Positions 52,400-63,716 are shown, counted from the stretch's first letter. The stretch: 64,000 nucleotides of DNA from SFEL01 sp045603585 (GCA_045603585.1 JAZUMK010000027.1:82708-146707), one strand, 5' to 3'. Notes: generated by a model not told the origin, from the sequence alone. Made by a program: numbers and translations.

Positions 52400-52501
52400 A
52401 ATTCCCCAACGCTCCTTCTTTAACTAACATTAAACTCCGCAGGAGCCAAAGCGTCTGCCTTGGCCCCCACAGCGGTTTATTGAGTTTTTATTGAGTGTGA
52501 T

Positions 52502-54340
52502 TTACTTGTCGTCTACCACTTCGTATTCTGCATCCACAACGTTGTCGTCATGTGCGGGACCTGCATTGGGCTGAGCACCGGGGTCAAAGCCTGCGCCGCC
52601 CTGCTGCTGGGATGCCTGCTGATAGATCTTGCCGAATACATCGTAGGATACCTCGGTGAGCTTATCGCTGGCAGCCTTGATAGCAGCGGAATCAGTGCCG
52701 TTAAGAGCCTGCTTTACGTTTTCGATCTCGCTTTCGATGCGGGACTTATCGGCTGCGTCGATCTTGTCGCCCAGTTCCTTGAGGGTCTTTTCGGTGGAGT
52801 ATACCATGCTGTCGGCGTGGTTGCGGATCTCAACCTCTTCCTTGCGGGTCTTATCCTCGTTGGCATACTGCTCGGCCTCGCGAACCGCCTTATTGATCTC
52901 TTCCTCGCTCAGGTTGGTGGAAGCGGTGATGGTTACATTCTGCTCGTTGCCGGTGCCAAGGTCCTTGGCTGATACATGAACGATGCCGTTTGCGTCGATA
53001 TCAAAGCTTACCTCGATCTGGGGCACGCCGCGGGGAGCGGGAGCGATGCCTGCCAGCTGGAAGCGGCCCAGGGTCTTATTGTACTGAGCGAACTCGCGCT
53101 CGCCCTGCAGTACGTGTACTTCTACGCTGGTCTGACCATCTGCCGCAGTGGAGAAGATCTGGCTCTTCTTGGTGGGGATGGTGGTGTTCCTGTCGATCAG
53201 GCGGGTAAATACGCCGCCAACAGTCTCGATACCAAGGGACAGGGGGGTTACATCCAGCAGCAGAATGTCGGTAACTTCGCCGCCCAGTACGCCTGCCTGA
53301 ATGGCAGCGCCCATTGCCACGCATTCATCGGGGTTGATGCCCTTGAAGGGCTCCTTGCCTGTGATGTTCTTAACTGCATCCTGTACGGCAGGGATACGGG
53401 TGGAACCGCCTACCAGGATAACCTTGTCGATCTGAGCATTGGTGAGGCCTGCGTCCTTCATTGCGATATGCATGCAGTCCTTGGTCTTGTCGATAAGGTC
53501 TGCGGTCATGTCGTTGAACTTGGCGCGGGTCAGGGTCATGTCAAGATGCTTGGGGCCGGTGCTGTCGGCAGTGATGAAGGGCAGGTTGATGTTGGTCTGC
53601 ACCATGCTGGACAGCTCGATCTTTGCCTTTTCTGCGGCTTCCTTAAGGCGCTGGAGAGCCATACGGTCCTTGGACAGGTCAATGCCCTGATCCTTCTTGA
53701 ACTCTGCCACGATATAATCCATTACGCGCTGGTCAAAGTCATCGCCGCCCAGACGATTGTTGCCGTTGGTAGCCAGAACTTCGAATACGCCGTCGCCTAT
53801 CTCCATGATGGATACGTCGAAGGTACCGCCGCCCAGGTCGTATACCAGTATCTTCTGGTTGGTTTCCTTATCCATGCCGTATGCAAGGGCTGCGGCGGTG
53901 GGCTCGTTGATTATGCGCAGAACTTCAAGGCCTGCAATGCGGCCTGCGTCCTTGGTGGCCTGGCGCTGGCTGTCGCTGAAGTATGCAGGAACGGTGATAA
54001 CAGCCTGAGTGACCTTTTCGCCAAGATAAGCTTCGGCATCAGCCTTCAGCTTCTGAAGGATCATTGCGGAGATCTCCTGGGGAGTGTAGTCCTTGCCGTC
54101 GATATTCTTCTTGTATGCGCTGCCCATCTCGCGCTTGATGGAGCTGATGGTGCGATCGGGGTTGGTGATGGCCTGACGCTTTGCGGCGCTGCCTACGATG
54201 CGCTCATTATCCTTGAAAGCAACCACGGAAGGGGTGGTGCGTGCGCCTTCGGAATTGGTGATAACGGTGGGTTCGCCGCCCTCAAGAACGGCTACGCAGG
54301 AATTGGTGGTGCCAAGGTCGATACCTATGATTTTTGCCAT
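52502..54340 (-). CDS. dnaK: Chaperone DnaK (Hsp70)
   Basis: The protein has 612 residues. The ATPase domain starts GIDLGTTNSCVAVLEGG and has DLGGGTFDVS and VGGSTRIPAVQ. The substrate domain and C-terminal lid follow, and the protein ends in an acidic NVVDAEYEVVDDK tail. It is shorter in the early ATPase subdomain than E. coli DnaK, as Gram-positive DnaK usually is. Codon use is strongly biased. AGGAGG precedes ATG. It is under CIRCE/HrcA control as part of the operon. Confidence 0.97.
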   Translation of the reverse strand: MAKIIGIDLGTTNSCVAVLEGGEPTVITNSEGARTTPSVVAFKDNERIVGSAAKRQAITNPDRTISSIKREMGSAYKKNIDGKDYTPQEISAMILQKLKADAEAYLGEKVTQAVITVPAYFSDSQRQATKDAGRIAGLEVLRIINEPTAAALAYGMDKETNQKILVYDLGGGTFDVSIMEIGDGVFEVLATNGNNRLGGDDFDQRVMDYIVAEFKKDQGIDLSKDRMALQRLKEAAEKAKIELSSMVQTNINLPFITADSTGPKHLDMTLTRAKFNDMTADLIDKTKDCMHIAMKDAGLTNAQIDKVILVGGSTRIPAVQDAVKNITGKEPFKGINPDECVAMGAAIQAGVLGGEVTDILLLDVTPLSLGIETVGGVFTRLIDRNTTIPTKKSQIFSTAADGQTSVEVHVLQGEREFAQYNKTLGRFQLAGIAPAPRGVPQIEVSFDIDANGIVHVSAKDLGTGNEQNVTITASTNLSEEEINKAVREAEQYANEDKTRKEEVEIRNHADSMVYSTEKTLKELGDKIDAADKSRIESEIENVKQALNGTDSAAIKAASDKLTEVSYDVFGKIYQQASQQQGGAGFDPGAQPNAGPAHDDNVVDAEYEVVDDK

Positions 54341-54374
54341 GATCTATTTCCTCCTAATTGCTTGTATGTTTATA

Positions 54375-54926
54375 TTATTTCGCAACCTTCACCATGCTAT
54401 GGCGGATAATGCGATTTTTAACTTTATAACCCTTCTGGAAAACCTCGGTTATCATGCCGGATTCAGCTTCGGATTCTTCATCCTGCATTACTGCATTGTG
54501 CAGCTCGGGGTCAAACTTGCCGGAGGCATCTATTTCCTCCATGCCCAGCTTTGAAAGGGTATCCATCAGCTGCTTGTGCACCAGCTGTATGCCGGAAAGC
54601 CACGCAGCGTCCACTGCGGCGGAATTGCCAAGGGCCCTGTCAAAATTATCCAGCACAGGCAGCAGCTCTTTGATGACGTTTCGTGCGCCTTCCTGGTTGC
54701 TGTCTGCATGGATGGAAGCATTGCGCCTGCGGAAGTTGTCGAAATCCGCCTGTACCCTCTGGGCCAGCTGCTTCATTTCATCCCGCTCTGCCTCCAGCTT
54801 TTCGATGTGCTCCTTTACCTGCTTGAATTCCTCCTCGGTAAGGGTCACGGTCTCTGCCTTTGGGGCTTCCTGCTCTGCCTGAGCTTCTGCCTCCGGGGCC
54901 TTCTTGTTTTCAGGTTCCTTAGTCAA
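54375..54926 (-). CDS. grpE: Nucleotide exchange factor GrpE
   Basis: The protein has 183 residues. An acidic, Ala/Glu-rich N-terminus is followed by a long coiled coil (EEFKQVKEHIEKLEAERDEM) and a beta domain with VFQKGYKVKNRIIRHSMVKVAK. It releases ADP from DnaK. The start is a TTG at 54926, one base after the hrcA stop, with GAGGAG upstream; the longer ATG reading would overlap hrcA and does not fit the family. Confidence 0.94.
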   Translation of the reverse strand: MTKEPENKKAPEAEAQAEQEAPKAETVTLTEEEFKQVKEHIEKLEAERDEMKQLAQRVQADFDNFRRRNASIHADSNQEGARNVIKELLPVLDNFDRALGNSAAVDAAWLSGIQLVHKQLMDTLSKLGMEEIDASGKFDPELHNAVMQDEESEAESGMITEVFQKGYKVKNRIIRHSMVKVAK

Positions 54927-54927
54927 T

Positions 54928-55965
54928 TTACTGTCGCTCCTCTTCAAACATATTTGTAAGGATATTTCCAAGGCTGCCGCCCAGATGCTTAAGCACCGCC
55001 AGCACCCTGGAATAATTCATTCTGGTGGGGCCTATTACGCCCAGCGAACCGAGAGGATTGCCTCCCACCTTATATGTTGCGGTTACAATGCTGCAATCCT
55101 TCAGCTCCTCAGAGGCATTTTCATTGCCTATGGTTATGGAGAATTCCACCTTGGTGGCCTCGGTAAGCAGCTTTGTGAGCATATCCTTGGATTCTATTAC
55201 GCTCAGGAAGCTGCGCGCCCTGTCCATATCGCTGTATTCGGGATAGTTCAGCATATTGGTAGCGCCGGAAAGCTCCAGCTTTGCGCCGTGGTCTGCGCTG
55301 CTTCCCATATGGCCCAGCACTCCGTCAAGGAATGCTCTGTGGGATTCAAGCTCGGTGAAAAGGTCCGGTATTTCATCCCTGTTTACCCTGTCCAGCCTGC
55401 AGTTTTTCAGCCGGTTTGTAAGCACTCGTGACAGCCGTTCCAGCTGTTCGTAGGTGATATCCTTGGGCACGTCTATGAGATAATCCCGCGTGATTCCCGC
55501 ATCCGTTACGATTACCATCAGCGCCTTGCCCTCTGCAACAGGCACAAGCTGTATATGCCTGAGCCTTGCGGCGCTCATCTGGGGTGTAAGCACCAGCGAG
55601 GTGTAATGGGTCATATTGGACAGCACCCATGCCGTCTGGCGGACGATATCATCCACCTTATTTAAGGTATTGGAGTAACAATCCTGTATGAAGCGCTGTT
55701 CTCCGGGAGTAAGCATCGCCCGCTGCATTATACTGTTTACATACAGACGGTATGCCTTTTCCGAAGGGATTCGCCCGGCGGAGGTATGGGGCTGTTCAAG
55801 ATATCCCATATCCTCAAGGTCTGACATAACATTGCGTATGGTTGCGGAAGAAAGGGATATATCGGGATTCTTGGACACAGTCCGCGAGCCTACCGGCGTA
55901 GCGGTGAGAATGTAATCGTCAATTATTGCCTGCAGTATGCGCATCTTACGCATATCCAGTTCCAT
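54928..55965 (-). CDS. hrcA: Heat-inducible repressor HrcA
   Basis: The protein has 345 residues. The winged helix (DMRKMRILQAIIDDYILTATPVGSRTVSK and LSSATIRNVMSDLEDMGYL) binds the CIRCE element. The C-terminal GAF-like part contains AVLKHLGGSLGNIL-like sequence near the end. It represses its own operon and is helped by GroEL in known systems; groEL is not in this window. The stop is one base from the grpE start. Confidence 0.96.
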   Translation of the reverse strand: MELDMRKMRILQAIIDDYILTATPVGSRTVSKNPDISLSSATIRNVMSDLEDMGYLEQPHTSAGRIPSEKAYRLYVNSIMQRAMLTPGEQRFIQDCYSNTLNKVDDIVRQTAWVLSNMTHYTSLVLTPQMSAARLRHIQLVPVAEGKALMVIVTDAGITRDYLIDVPKDITYEQLERLSRVLTNRLKNCRLDRVNRDEIPDLFTELESHRAFLDGVLGHMGSSADHGAKLELSGATNMLNYPEYSDMDRARSFLSVIESKDMLTKLLTEATKVEFSITIGNENASEELKDCSIVTATYKVGGNPLGSLGVIGPTRMNYSRVLAVLKHLGGSLGNILTNMFEEERQ

Positions 55966-55989
55966 CCCTGTCCCCTCCTTTCTGATTTG

Positions 55990-56016
55990 TTAGCACTCAG
56001 GCTTATTGAGTGCTAA
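55990..56016 (-). promoter_or_regulatory. CIRCE operator
   Basis: A perfect TTAGCACTC-N9-GAGTGCTAA inverted repeat between the promoter and hrcA, the HrcA binding site. Confidence 0.98.
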
Positions 56017-56027
56017 CCACCGATAAT

Positions 56028-56056
56028 ATAATAACACCACCCCGTTATTCTTTCAA
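56028..56056 (-). promoter_or_regulatory. hrcA operon promoter
   Basis: TTGAAA, a 17-base spacer and TATTAT on the minus strand, directly before the CIRCE operator. Confidence 0.85.
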
Positions 56057-56110
56057 GCGGAGTGGTGGCCTACATTGTGACAAAACGGAAAAATCATATT
56101 GATAAACTTG

Positions 56111-57253
56111 TCATTCCTGCCCCATAAACTCCATAAGGGCAGAATTCTGCATATCCAGCCCCCTGTCTGTCAGGCGGATATACCCGTCATCAAGTTCAAG
56201 CCAGCCCATGCTTTTCAATGTGTTTACCGCATTCGAAAACACTTCGGCAAAGTCCACGCCGAATCTGTTCAAAAACGCAGTCCTGTCCACCCCTTCTATC
56301 TTGCGCAGACCAAGCATTGCCCATTCAAACATTTCGTCATCAGCAGAAATATGCTGGATATCCCTTCGGGGCAGACGATCCTTGCCGATATCTCCCATAT
56401 ATTCCGTCATCGACTCCGCATTCTTAAAGCGGATCAGCCCGCCATTCTCCATTAAGGCAGAACTTGAATTAAGCCCCAGGCCAAGATATTCTCCCACATT
56501 CCAATAATTGAGATTATGCAGGCTGTTTTTCCCCGGCTTTGCATAGTTGCTTATCTCATAGCGATCATAGCCCAGCTCCTTCAGCCGCTCCATTCCCGCC
56601 CTGTGCATATCGTATACCGCGTCTTCATCGGGAAGAGATACTTCACCCCTCTGTACGCGGTCAAAAAGCCTTGTGCCTTCCTCAAGGATAAGTGAATAAG
56701 CTGAGATATGCTCAACCCCCAAGCCTGATGCAAACTCAATGGAAGAAATATAATCCTGCTGTGTCTGCATTGGCAGGCCGTACATAAGGTCGATATTAAT
56801 ATTGTCAAACCCCGCCCTGCGGGCAAGCTGTACCGCCTCCTCCGCTTCTTCAGCAGTATGTATGCGGCCTATTCCGCGAAGAAGCCTGTTGTCAAAGCTC
56901 TGTACGCCCAAGGAAATGCGATTAAAACCTGCATTTTTATATGCGGTCAGCTTCTCCTCATTAATAGTGCCGGGATTGCACTCTATTGTGTTTTCATCGC
57001 CGGATACATCAAAGGATTCCATGATTTTGCCCATGGTTTTGACAATATAATAAGAGGGCAGCGCAGATGGCGTGCCGCCCCCGAAAAATACGGTATTGAA
57101 TTTTCTGTCCCTGTTTTGCCCGCGGCAAAGCTCTATCTCCCGCCACAGAGCCTCAAAATAGCACTGCGCCAGCTCCATCCGAGGGAAGGAGACAAAGTCG
57201 CAATAGTCGCATTTCTTTACGCAGAAAGGGACATGAAGGTATATTCCCGCCAT
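56111..57253 (-). CDS. hemW: HemW-like radical SAM heme chaperone
   Basis: The protein has 380 residues. The radical SAM motif is CVKKCDYCDF. The extra Cys of HemN (CxxxCxxCxC) is absent, so HemW is favoured over coproporphyrinogen oxidase. IYLHVPFC starts the domain, and FGGGTPSALP and ECNPGTI follow; a winged-helix HemN_C domain ends it. One base separates it from lepA. HemW transfers heme to respiratory proteins in known cases. Confidence 0.92.
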   Translation of the reverse strand: MAGIYLHVPFCVKKCDYCDFVSFPRMELAQCYFEALWREIELCRGQNRDRKFNTVFFGGGTPSALPSYYIVKTMGKIMESFDVSGDENTIECNPGTINEEKLTAYKNAGFNRISLGVQSFDNRLLRGIGRIHTAEEAEEAVQLARRAGFDNINIDLMYGLPMQTQQDYISSIEFASGLGVEHISAYSLILEEGTRLFDRVQRGEVSLPDEDAVYDMHRAGMERLKELGYDRYEISNYAKPGKNSLHNLNYWNVGEYLGLGLNSSSALMENGGLIRFKNAESMTEYMGDIGKDRLPRRDIQHISADDEMFEWAMLGLRKIEGVDRTAFLNRFGVDFAEVFSNAVNTLKSMGWLELDDGYIRLTDRGLDMQNSALMEFMGQE

Positions 57254-57254
57254 A

Positions 57255-59057
<1,803 letters not shown>

Positions 59058-59123
59058 TTTGTGTCCTCCAGGGTGTCTTTTGTGTATATCCGTCTTTAGA
59101 ATAATACTTTATACCGAAACAAA

Positions 59124-59152
59124 TTGCAAGCACGGTGATTATAGAGTAGAAT
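59124..59152 (+). promoter_or_regulatory. LUD gene promoter
   Basis: TTGCAA (59124-59129), a 17-base spacer and TAGAAT (59147-59152). Confidence 0.65.
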
Positions 59153-59188
59153 TAAATAAAATAATACTAAGATTTTGAGGTGTGGTTT

Positions 59189-59803
59189 ATGTTCTGCGAA
59201 AAATACGATCAATTTGTATCCGAGCTTGAAAAGCGCAATTATATCGTCCATTCTGCCAATGACGCCGCAGAAGCCAAGGCCATCGCCCTTTCTCTTGCGG
59301 GGAACAGTTCCGTAGGCTGCGGCGGCTCCGTTACCGTACAGTCCATGGGTCTGCCCGATGCACTCCGTGAGCAGGGCTGCAGCGTATATTTCCATTGGGA
59401 GCATGCGCCCGCAGACCGCCCCGGCATATTTGAAAAAGCTGCGGCCGCAGACTGGTATCTCTGCTCCACCAATGCCATCACCCGCAAAGGCAAGCTGGTA
59501 AATATCGACGGCAACGGCAACCGGGTTGCAAGCATGTTCTTTGGCCCCAAAAAGGTAATGCTTATTATCGGAAAAAATAAATTCACCGAAACCGTTGATG
59601 AAGGCATTGAGCGCATAAAGACCGTTGCCTGCCCCGCAAACGGCAAGCGTCTCAGCCGCGTTACCCCCTGCGTTGCTTCAGGCAAATGCGTGGATTGCTA
59701 CGCTGAACACCGCATGTGCAACGTTACCACAATAATCGAGGCAAAGCCCGGCCTTATAGACGAGCTGCACCTTATCCTTGTGGATGAAGAGCTGGGCTAT
59801 TAA
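59189..59803 (+). CDS. LUD-domain (DUF162) protein
   Basis: The protein has 204 residues. The GCGGSVTVQSMGL block and TGxA-like TNAITRKGKLVNIDGNGNRVA match the LUD fold. A C-terminal Cys motif, RVTPCVASGKCVDCYAEHRMCN, could bind a metal or cluster. LUD proteins include LutC of lactate use, but many stand-alone members have no known role. GAGGTG precedes the ATG at 59189. The stop overlaps the next start (TAATG). Confidence 0.87.
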   Translation: MFCEKYDQFVSELEKRNYIVHSANDAAEAKAIALSLAGNSSVGCGGSVTVQSMGLPDALREQGCSVYFHWEHAPADRPGIFEKAAAADWYLCSTNAITRKGKLVNIDGNGNRVASMFFGPKKVMLIIGKNKFTETVDEGIERIKTVACPANGKRLSRVTPCVASGKCVDCYAEHRMCNVTTIIEAKPGLIDELHLILVDEELGY

Positions 59804-60048
59804 TGTATTACGCATACATTCTCCGCTGCGGCGACGGCACGCTATACACAGGCTATACCGATGATCCCATCCGCCGTGAAGCGGTCCACAACAGCGGCAA
59901 GGGCGCAAAGTACACCCGCTCCCGCCTGCCTGTAAAGCTTGTTTATACCGAAGCCTTCCAAACCAAAGGTGAGGCAATGCAGCGGGAAATCCGGATAAAG
60001 CAGCTGACAAGAGCTGAAAAACTGGCGCTGATAAACGACAAAGCATAG
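59803..60048 (+). CDS. GIY-YIG nuclease-domain protein
   Basis: The protein has 81 residues. YYAYILRCGDGTLYTGYT carries the GIY-YIG pair (here YIL and YTG), followed by AVHNSGKGAKYTRSR with the catalytic Arg region and EAMQREIRIKQL with the conserved Glu. It fits the single-domain UPF0213/YhbQ group. The DNA target is unknown. Its start shares one base with the LUD stop codon. Confidence 0.9.
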   Translation: MYYAYILRCGDGTLYTGYTDDPIRREAVHNSGKGAKYTRSRLPVKLVYTEAFQTKGEAMQREIRIKQLTRAEKLALINDKA

Positions 60049-60051
60049 CAT

Positions 60052-60078
60052 AAAAGCGAGCCGATAGGCTCGCTTTTG
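60052..60078 (+). terminator. Bidirectional terminator between the GIY-YIG and DUF4179 genes
   Basis: AAAAGCGAGCC (60052-60062) pairs with GGCTCGCTTTT (60067-60077); A and T tracts on both sides serve both convergent genes. Confidence 0.85.
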
Positions 60079-60088
60079 CTTATGTATA

Positions 60089-61534
60089 TCAGTTGAGAGG
60101 GATGAAGATATCGCAGCCCTCCATCGTAACGTGCTCGAATGTAAAATCGTATCCATGTCCGCCGGTATTTACCGGGGCCTTTTGTGGCTCATCAAGGCTG
60201 CCTATCAGTTTCCCGTCATGTGTCAACAATTCTGTGGCATAGCCGTATACCGGACGCAGCAGGGCTATGCTTGCTTCCTTGCGGGCGGATTCCGGAAGGA
60301 GTATTTCAATCTGCGGCTCGTTATTGGGGCCACCGCTCACAGTATATATCCCCAATGATACCCCATCTACGAACAGCTCGTACTCCATGCCGTCCCTATG
60401 GGCCGCTCCGAAAATGAAGTTTCTTTGCTTGCTTTCATCCCAGCCTTCGGGAAGCGAATAATTCAGCTCTACCGTTATGCCCGTGGTATAAAGCCGGCAA
60501 TCCACATCAACAGAAACTTCGGATAAGTCAATGTTTTCATTGTAAAAGCATTCTCTGTCCCAATCAAATCTTGTAAGAGGATATTCGCCATTAAATCGGA
60601 CGCTTGGACCCACTATTGCCTTTATATCACCGTTCTTCGCCGTATCCAAGGGGAACTCCTGCTCCACCACTGCTACGGTTGCAAAGTTCGCCATAAAATC
60701 CACATTCATGTCAATTATTCGTGATGTTTGAGTAAAGGTATACCGTCCCTCAGGCAGCTCGTTATCCTTTCGCAATACCTCATATTCCGTCAGCAGCAAT
60801 ACGCGCTCATGCTGTTTTAATGCCTCTTTGTTGATTTCCCCATCCATACCATAATAGCCGGGCTGAGGCTGTATTCCATAGCTGCTGGCATACAGTTCAA
60901 TTTCCGTATCGCCGCTTTTCGCTATGGCAGTATCTCCTATCCAGTCCAGTTTGATCCCGTCCTGTCCTTTAAAGAAAAAAAGGGAAGCATCAGCCTTTAT
61001 GCTGGATGTGACGTATATTATCCCGTTTTCATACAGTACATCCTCCACCCTGGGGTCTATTTCCTTCAGCCATTGCCAATCCGCAGAGTCGTATTGCTCA
61101 AAGCCGTATTCCTCCCTTGTTTCATTAAACAGCTCCAGTTCATCCGTTTCGCTGAGCAGATAGACGGCATTTCTCTGCTGTTCCTCCTCCGGGTTCTGCA
61201 TTATGGCATCCACCTCGGGCAAATGCTCTCTTTCCTCAGGCAGAGTGCCTATATACCGCTCTATCCTGAACATCCTGCCCACCCAGCTTGTTACCGCCTC
61301 GCTTACGCTGGGTATGCACAGCAGCGCCCCTATAACTATTACCGCCGCCATCACAGGCATCAGTTTTCTCATGCCAAACACATTCTTTCTCTGCCTTTTA
61401 TTTATCTCTTTCATGCTTTCCTCCCTTTCCCGGGCTGCCTGCTCCTGTATGAGTATATGGCGGAGCATAGCCTCTTTGGTTTCCTCGGATGGATTCAGCT
61501 TATCAAACGATTCTTTTATCCTTGCGTTTATCAT
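60089..61534 (-). CDS. DUF4179-like anti-sigma factor
   Basis: The protein has 481 residues. A cytoplasmic N-terminal segment (~1-55) is followed by one membrane helix (LMPVMAAVIVIGALLCI) and a large outer domain. The VTSWVGRMFRIER segment just outside resembles DUF4179 proteins. Position right after an ECF sigma gene and the topology suggest it holds the sigma factor at the membrane. The ATG at 61534 has AAGGAGG six bases upstream and lies one base after the sigma stop. The outer signal is unknown. Confidence 0.82.
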   Translation of the reverse strand: MINARIKESFDKLNPSEETKEAMLRHILIQEQAAREREESMKEINKRQRKNVFGMRKLMPVMAAVIVIGALLCIPSVSEAVTSWVGRMFRIERYIGTLPEEREHLPEVDAIMQNPEEEQQRNAVYLLSETDELELFNETREEYGFEQYDSADWQWLKEIDPRVEDVLYENGIIYVTSSIKADASLFFFKGQDGIKLDWIGDTAIAKSGDTEIELYASSYGIQPQPGYYGMDGEINKEALKQHERVLLLTEYEVLRKDNELPEGRYTFTQTSRIIDMNVDFMANFATVAVVEQEFPLDTAKNGDIKAIVGPSVRFNGEYPLTRFDWDRECFYNENIDLSEVSVDVDCRLYTTGITVELNYSLPEGWDESKQRNFIFGAAHRDGMEYELFVDGVSLGIYTVSGGPNNEPQIEILLPESARKEASIALLRPVYGYATELLTHDGKLIGSLDEPQKAPVNTGGHGYDFTFEHVTMEGCDIFIPLN

Positions 61535-61535
61535 G

Positions 61536-62015
61536 CTATTCCTCCTTAAGCGCATCCCTGAGCATTGCCCGTCCTTTATGCAGATAGCCCCATACAGAAG
61601 TGGTAGTCTTGCCCATTGCCCGGGCTATCTCCCCGCAGGAGAAGCCCTCGTAGTAATACATATAAACTGCGGTTTTGCAGTTATCCGGAAGGGCCATTAC
61701 GCTTGAAAGTATATCATCATCCTGATAGGGCAACGGTGCGGCCGCAAGCCGGGAAGCATCCAGCTCTTCCCTTTTCCTCCATGTCGCGCGCAGCATATCC
61801 CTGCACACATTTGATGCGGTAACAATAAGCCACGCTTTCTCATGCTCCGGACTCCTGAAGGATATTCCGCTGTTCATCAGCTTTAAAAAAGTTGTTTGTA
61901 CTGCATCTTCGGCATCATACCGCTTCCCCTTGAAAAACATCATGCATACCCTGTATACCCTGTCCGCATTGCGGCTGTATATGGCCACTATCTCCTCTGC
62001 AGTTCTGCGCTCCAT
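61536..62015 (-). CDS. ECF-type RNA polymerase sigma factor
   Basis: The protein has 159 residues. Region 2 includes RVYRVCMMFFKGKRYDAEDAVQTTFLKLM, and region 4 ends LPDNCKTAVYMYYYEGFSCGEIARAMGKTTTSVWGYLHKGRAML, a normal sigma-70 region 4 helix-turn-helix. The ATG at 62015 follows GGGAGG. It is paired with the DUF4179 gene downstream. The regulon cannot be read from the window. Confidence 0.92.
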   Translation of the reverse strand: MERRTAEEIVAIYSRNADRVYRVCMMFFKGKRYDAEDAVQTTFLKLMNSGISFRSPEHEKAWLIVTASNVCRDMLRATWRKREELDASRLAAAPLPYQDDDILSSVMALPDNCKTAVYMYYYEGFSCGEIARAMGKTTTSVWGYLHKGRAMLRDALKEE

Positions 62016-62102
62016 TGCTTTACCTCCCTTCCGGATATTTCCTAAAAGGCCTTTCACTTATAATACGTTTGGCATAGATAAATCCTTAAATACAAAATAT
62101 TA

Positions 62103-62128
62103 AAGCTCCCGCCATAAGGCGGGAGCCT
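62103..62128 (-). terminator. glyS terminator
   Basis: GCTCCCGCC pairs with GGCGGGAGC around ATAA, with TTTAATATTTT on the minus strand. Confidence 0.8.
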
Positions 62129-62144
62129 GAAAAATGCAGTGTTT

Positions 62145-63533
62145 TTAGAAATCGGTCTTATCCTGAATGTAGTTTACCAGCTCTGCGATGGGCAGGCGGA
62201 TCTGCTCCATGGTATCGCGATCGCGGACGGTGACGGTCTCGTCTTCCAGAGTGTCAAAGTCAACGGTGTTGCACAGAGGGGTGCCGATCTCATCCTCGCG
62301 GCGATAGCGCTTGCCGATGGCGCCGGTCTCGTCGTAATCCACCATGAAGCGCTTGGCCAGCATCTCGTATACTTCGCGTGCCTTGTCGCCCAGCTTGTTC
62401 TTCTGCAGGGGCAGTACGGCAGCCTTGAAGGGAGCAAGAGCGGGATGCAGGCGGAGAACGTTGCGAACGTCGCCGTTTTCGAGAGTCTCCTCGTCGTATG
62501 CATCGCACAGGAATGCAAGGGCTACGCGGTCTGCACCAAGGGAAGGCTCGATGCAGAAGGGGATGAACTTTTCGTTGGTGAAGGGATCCATGTATTCCAT
62601 GGACTTGCCGGAGTGCTCGTGATGAGCCTTAAGGTCGAAGTTGGTACGGCTAGCTACGCCCCACAGCTCGCCCCAGCCGAAGGGGAAGAGATATTCAAAG
62701 TCAGTGGTGCCATTGGAATAATGGGACAGCTCCTCCTTGGAATGTTCACGCAGGCGCAGATGCTCATCCTTCATGCCGAGGGACAGCAGGAACTTATGGC
62801 AGAAATCCTTCCAATATGCATACCATTCAAGCTCGGTGCCGGGAGCGCAGAAGAACTCCAGCTCCATCTGCTCAAACTCACGGGTGCGGAAGGTAAAGTT
62901 GCCGGGAGTGATCTCGTTGCGGAAGGACTTACCGAGCTGGGCAATACCGAAGGGCAGCTTCTTGCGGGTGGTACGCTGAACGTTCTTGAAGTTTACAAAG
63001 ATACCCTGAGCGGTTTCGGGACGGAGATAGATTTCGTTTGCGGTGCTCTCGTTTACGCCCTGGAAGGTTTTGAACATCATGTTGAACTTGCGGATGCCGG
63101 TAAAGTCAGTCTTGCCGCACTCGGGGCAGGTAATGCCCTGCTCGGCAATGTAATCCGCCATCTGCTCGTGGCTCCAGCCATCGGGATGCACGTCAAGACC
63201 CTTTTCCTTGGCATAGTCCTCTATCATCTTATCGGCGCGGAAACGTGCCTTGCAGGCCTTGCAGTCCATGAGAGGATCGTTGAAGTTGACAACGTGACCG
63301 GAAGCTACCCAGGTTTCGGGGTTCATGAGGATAGCGCAGTCCATACCCACATTGTAGGGGCTTTCCTGAACGAACTTGCGCCACCAGGCCTTTTTAACGT
63401 TGTTCTTGAACTCTACACCCAGAGGGCCATAGTCCCAGGTATTTGCCAGGCCGCCGTAAATTTCGGAGCCGGGGAAAATAAAGCCTCTGTTGTTGCAAAG
63501 GGCAACGATCTTATCCATGCTGAATTCTGCCAT
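62145..63533 (-). CDS. glyS: Glycyl-tRNA synthetase, dimeric type
   Basis: The protein has 462 residues. Class II motif 1 region follows MAEFSMDKIVALCNNRGFIFPGSEIYGGLANTWDYGPLG. Motif 2 is around FRNEITPGNFTFRTREFEQMELEFF, and motif 3 includes EPSLGADRVALAFL. A zinc-like Cys pair is in CPECGKTDF with CKAC. The alpha2 type fits Firmicutes that lack the alpha2beta2 form. AGGAGA precedes ATG at 63533; upstream in-frame Met codons lie within the promoter region. Codon use is strongly biased. Confidence 0.97.
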   Translation of the reverse strand: MAEFSMDKIVALCNNRGFIFPGSEIYGGLANTWDYGPLGVEFKNNVKKAWWRKFVQESPYNVGMDCAILMNPETWVASGHVVNFNDPLMDCKACKARFRADKMIEDYAKEKGLDVHPDGWSHEQMADYIAEQGITCPECGKTDFTGIRKFNMMFKTFQGVNESTANEIYLRPETAQGIFVNFKNVQRTTRKKLPFGIAQLGKSFRNEITPGNFTFRTREFEQMELEFFCAPGTELEWYAYWKDFCHKFLLSLGMKDEHLRLREHSKEELSHYSNGTTDFEYLFPFGWGELWGVASRTNFDLKAHHEHSGKSMEYMDPFTNEKFIPFCIEPSLGADRVALAFLCDAYDEETLENGDVRNVLRLHPALAPFKAAVLPLQKNKLGDKAREVYEMLAKRFMVDYDETGAIGKRYRREDEIGTPLCNTVDFDTLEDETVTVRDRDTMEQIRLPIAELVNYIQDKTDF

Positions 63534-63582
63534 ATTAAACATTCTCCTTTTTATTGCGCCGAATAATTCATTCGTACAGCTA

Positions 63583-63611
63583 ATAATACCACGGCTCAGC
63601 GGTTTCTTCAA
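63583..63611 (-). promoter_or_regulatory. glyS promoter
   Basis: TTGAAG, a 17-base spacer and TATTAT on the minus strand. No T-box motif is visible in the short leader. Confidence 0.7.
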
Positions 63612-63716
63612 GGGTAATACTCGCTCCATTTCGTCATGCACATAAATTGTCGTATCTGCGTACTATATCGTAGAAAAGCGTATAGCGCTTATTAATTAAG
63701 GAGGCATTAAAAAATT

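Noticed and set aside
52976..54409. 477-residue open frame opposite dnaK
   Set aside because: Shadow of dnaK, a known artefact of Hsp70 genes.
62139..63566. 475-residue open frame opposite glyS
   Set aside because: Shadow of a codon-biased gene; no family motif.
63534..63660. Glycine T-box before glyS
   Set aside because: The leader is too short and has no T-box core (TGGNACCGCG-like) or terminator.
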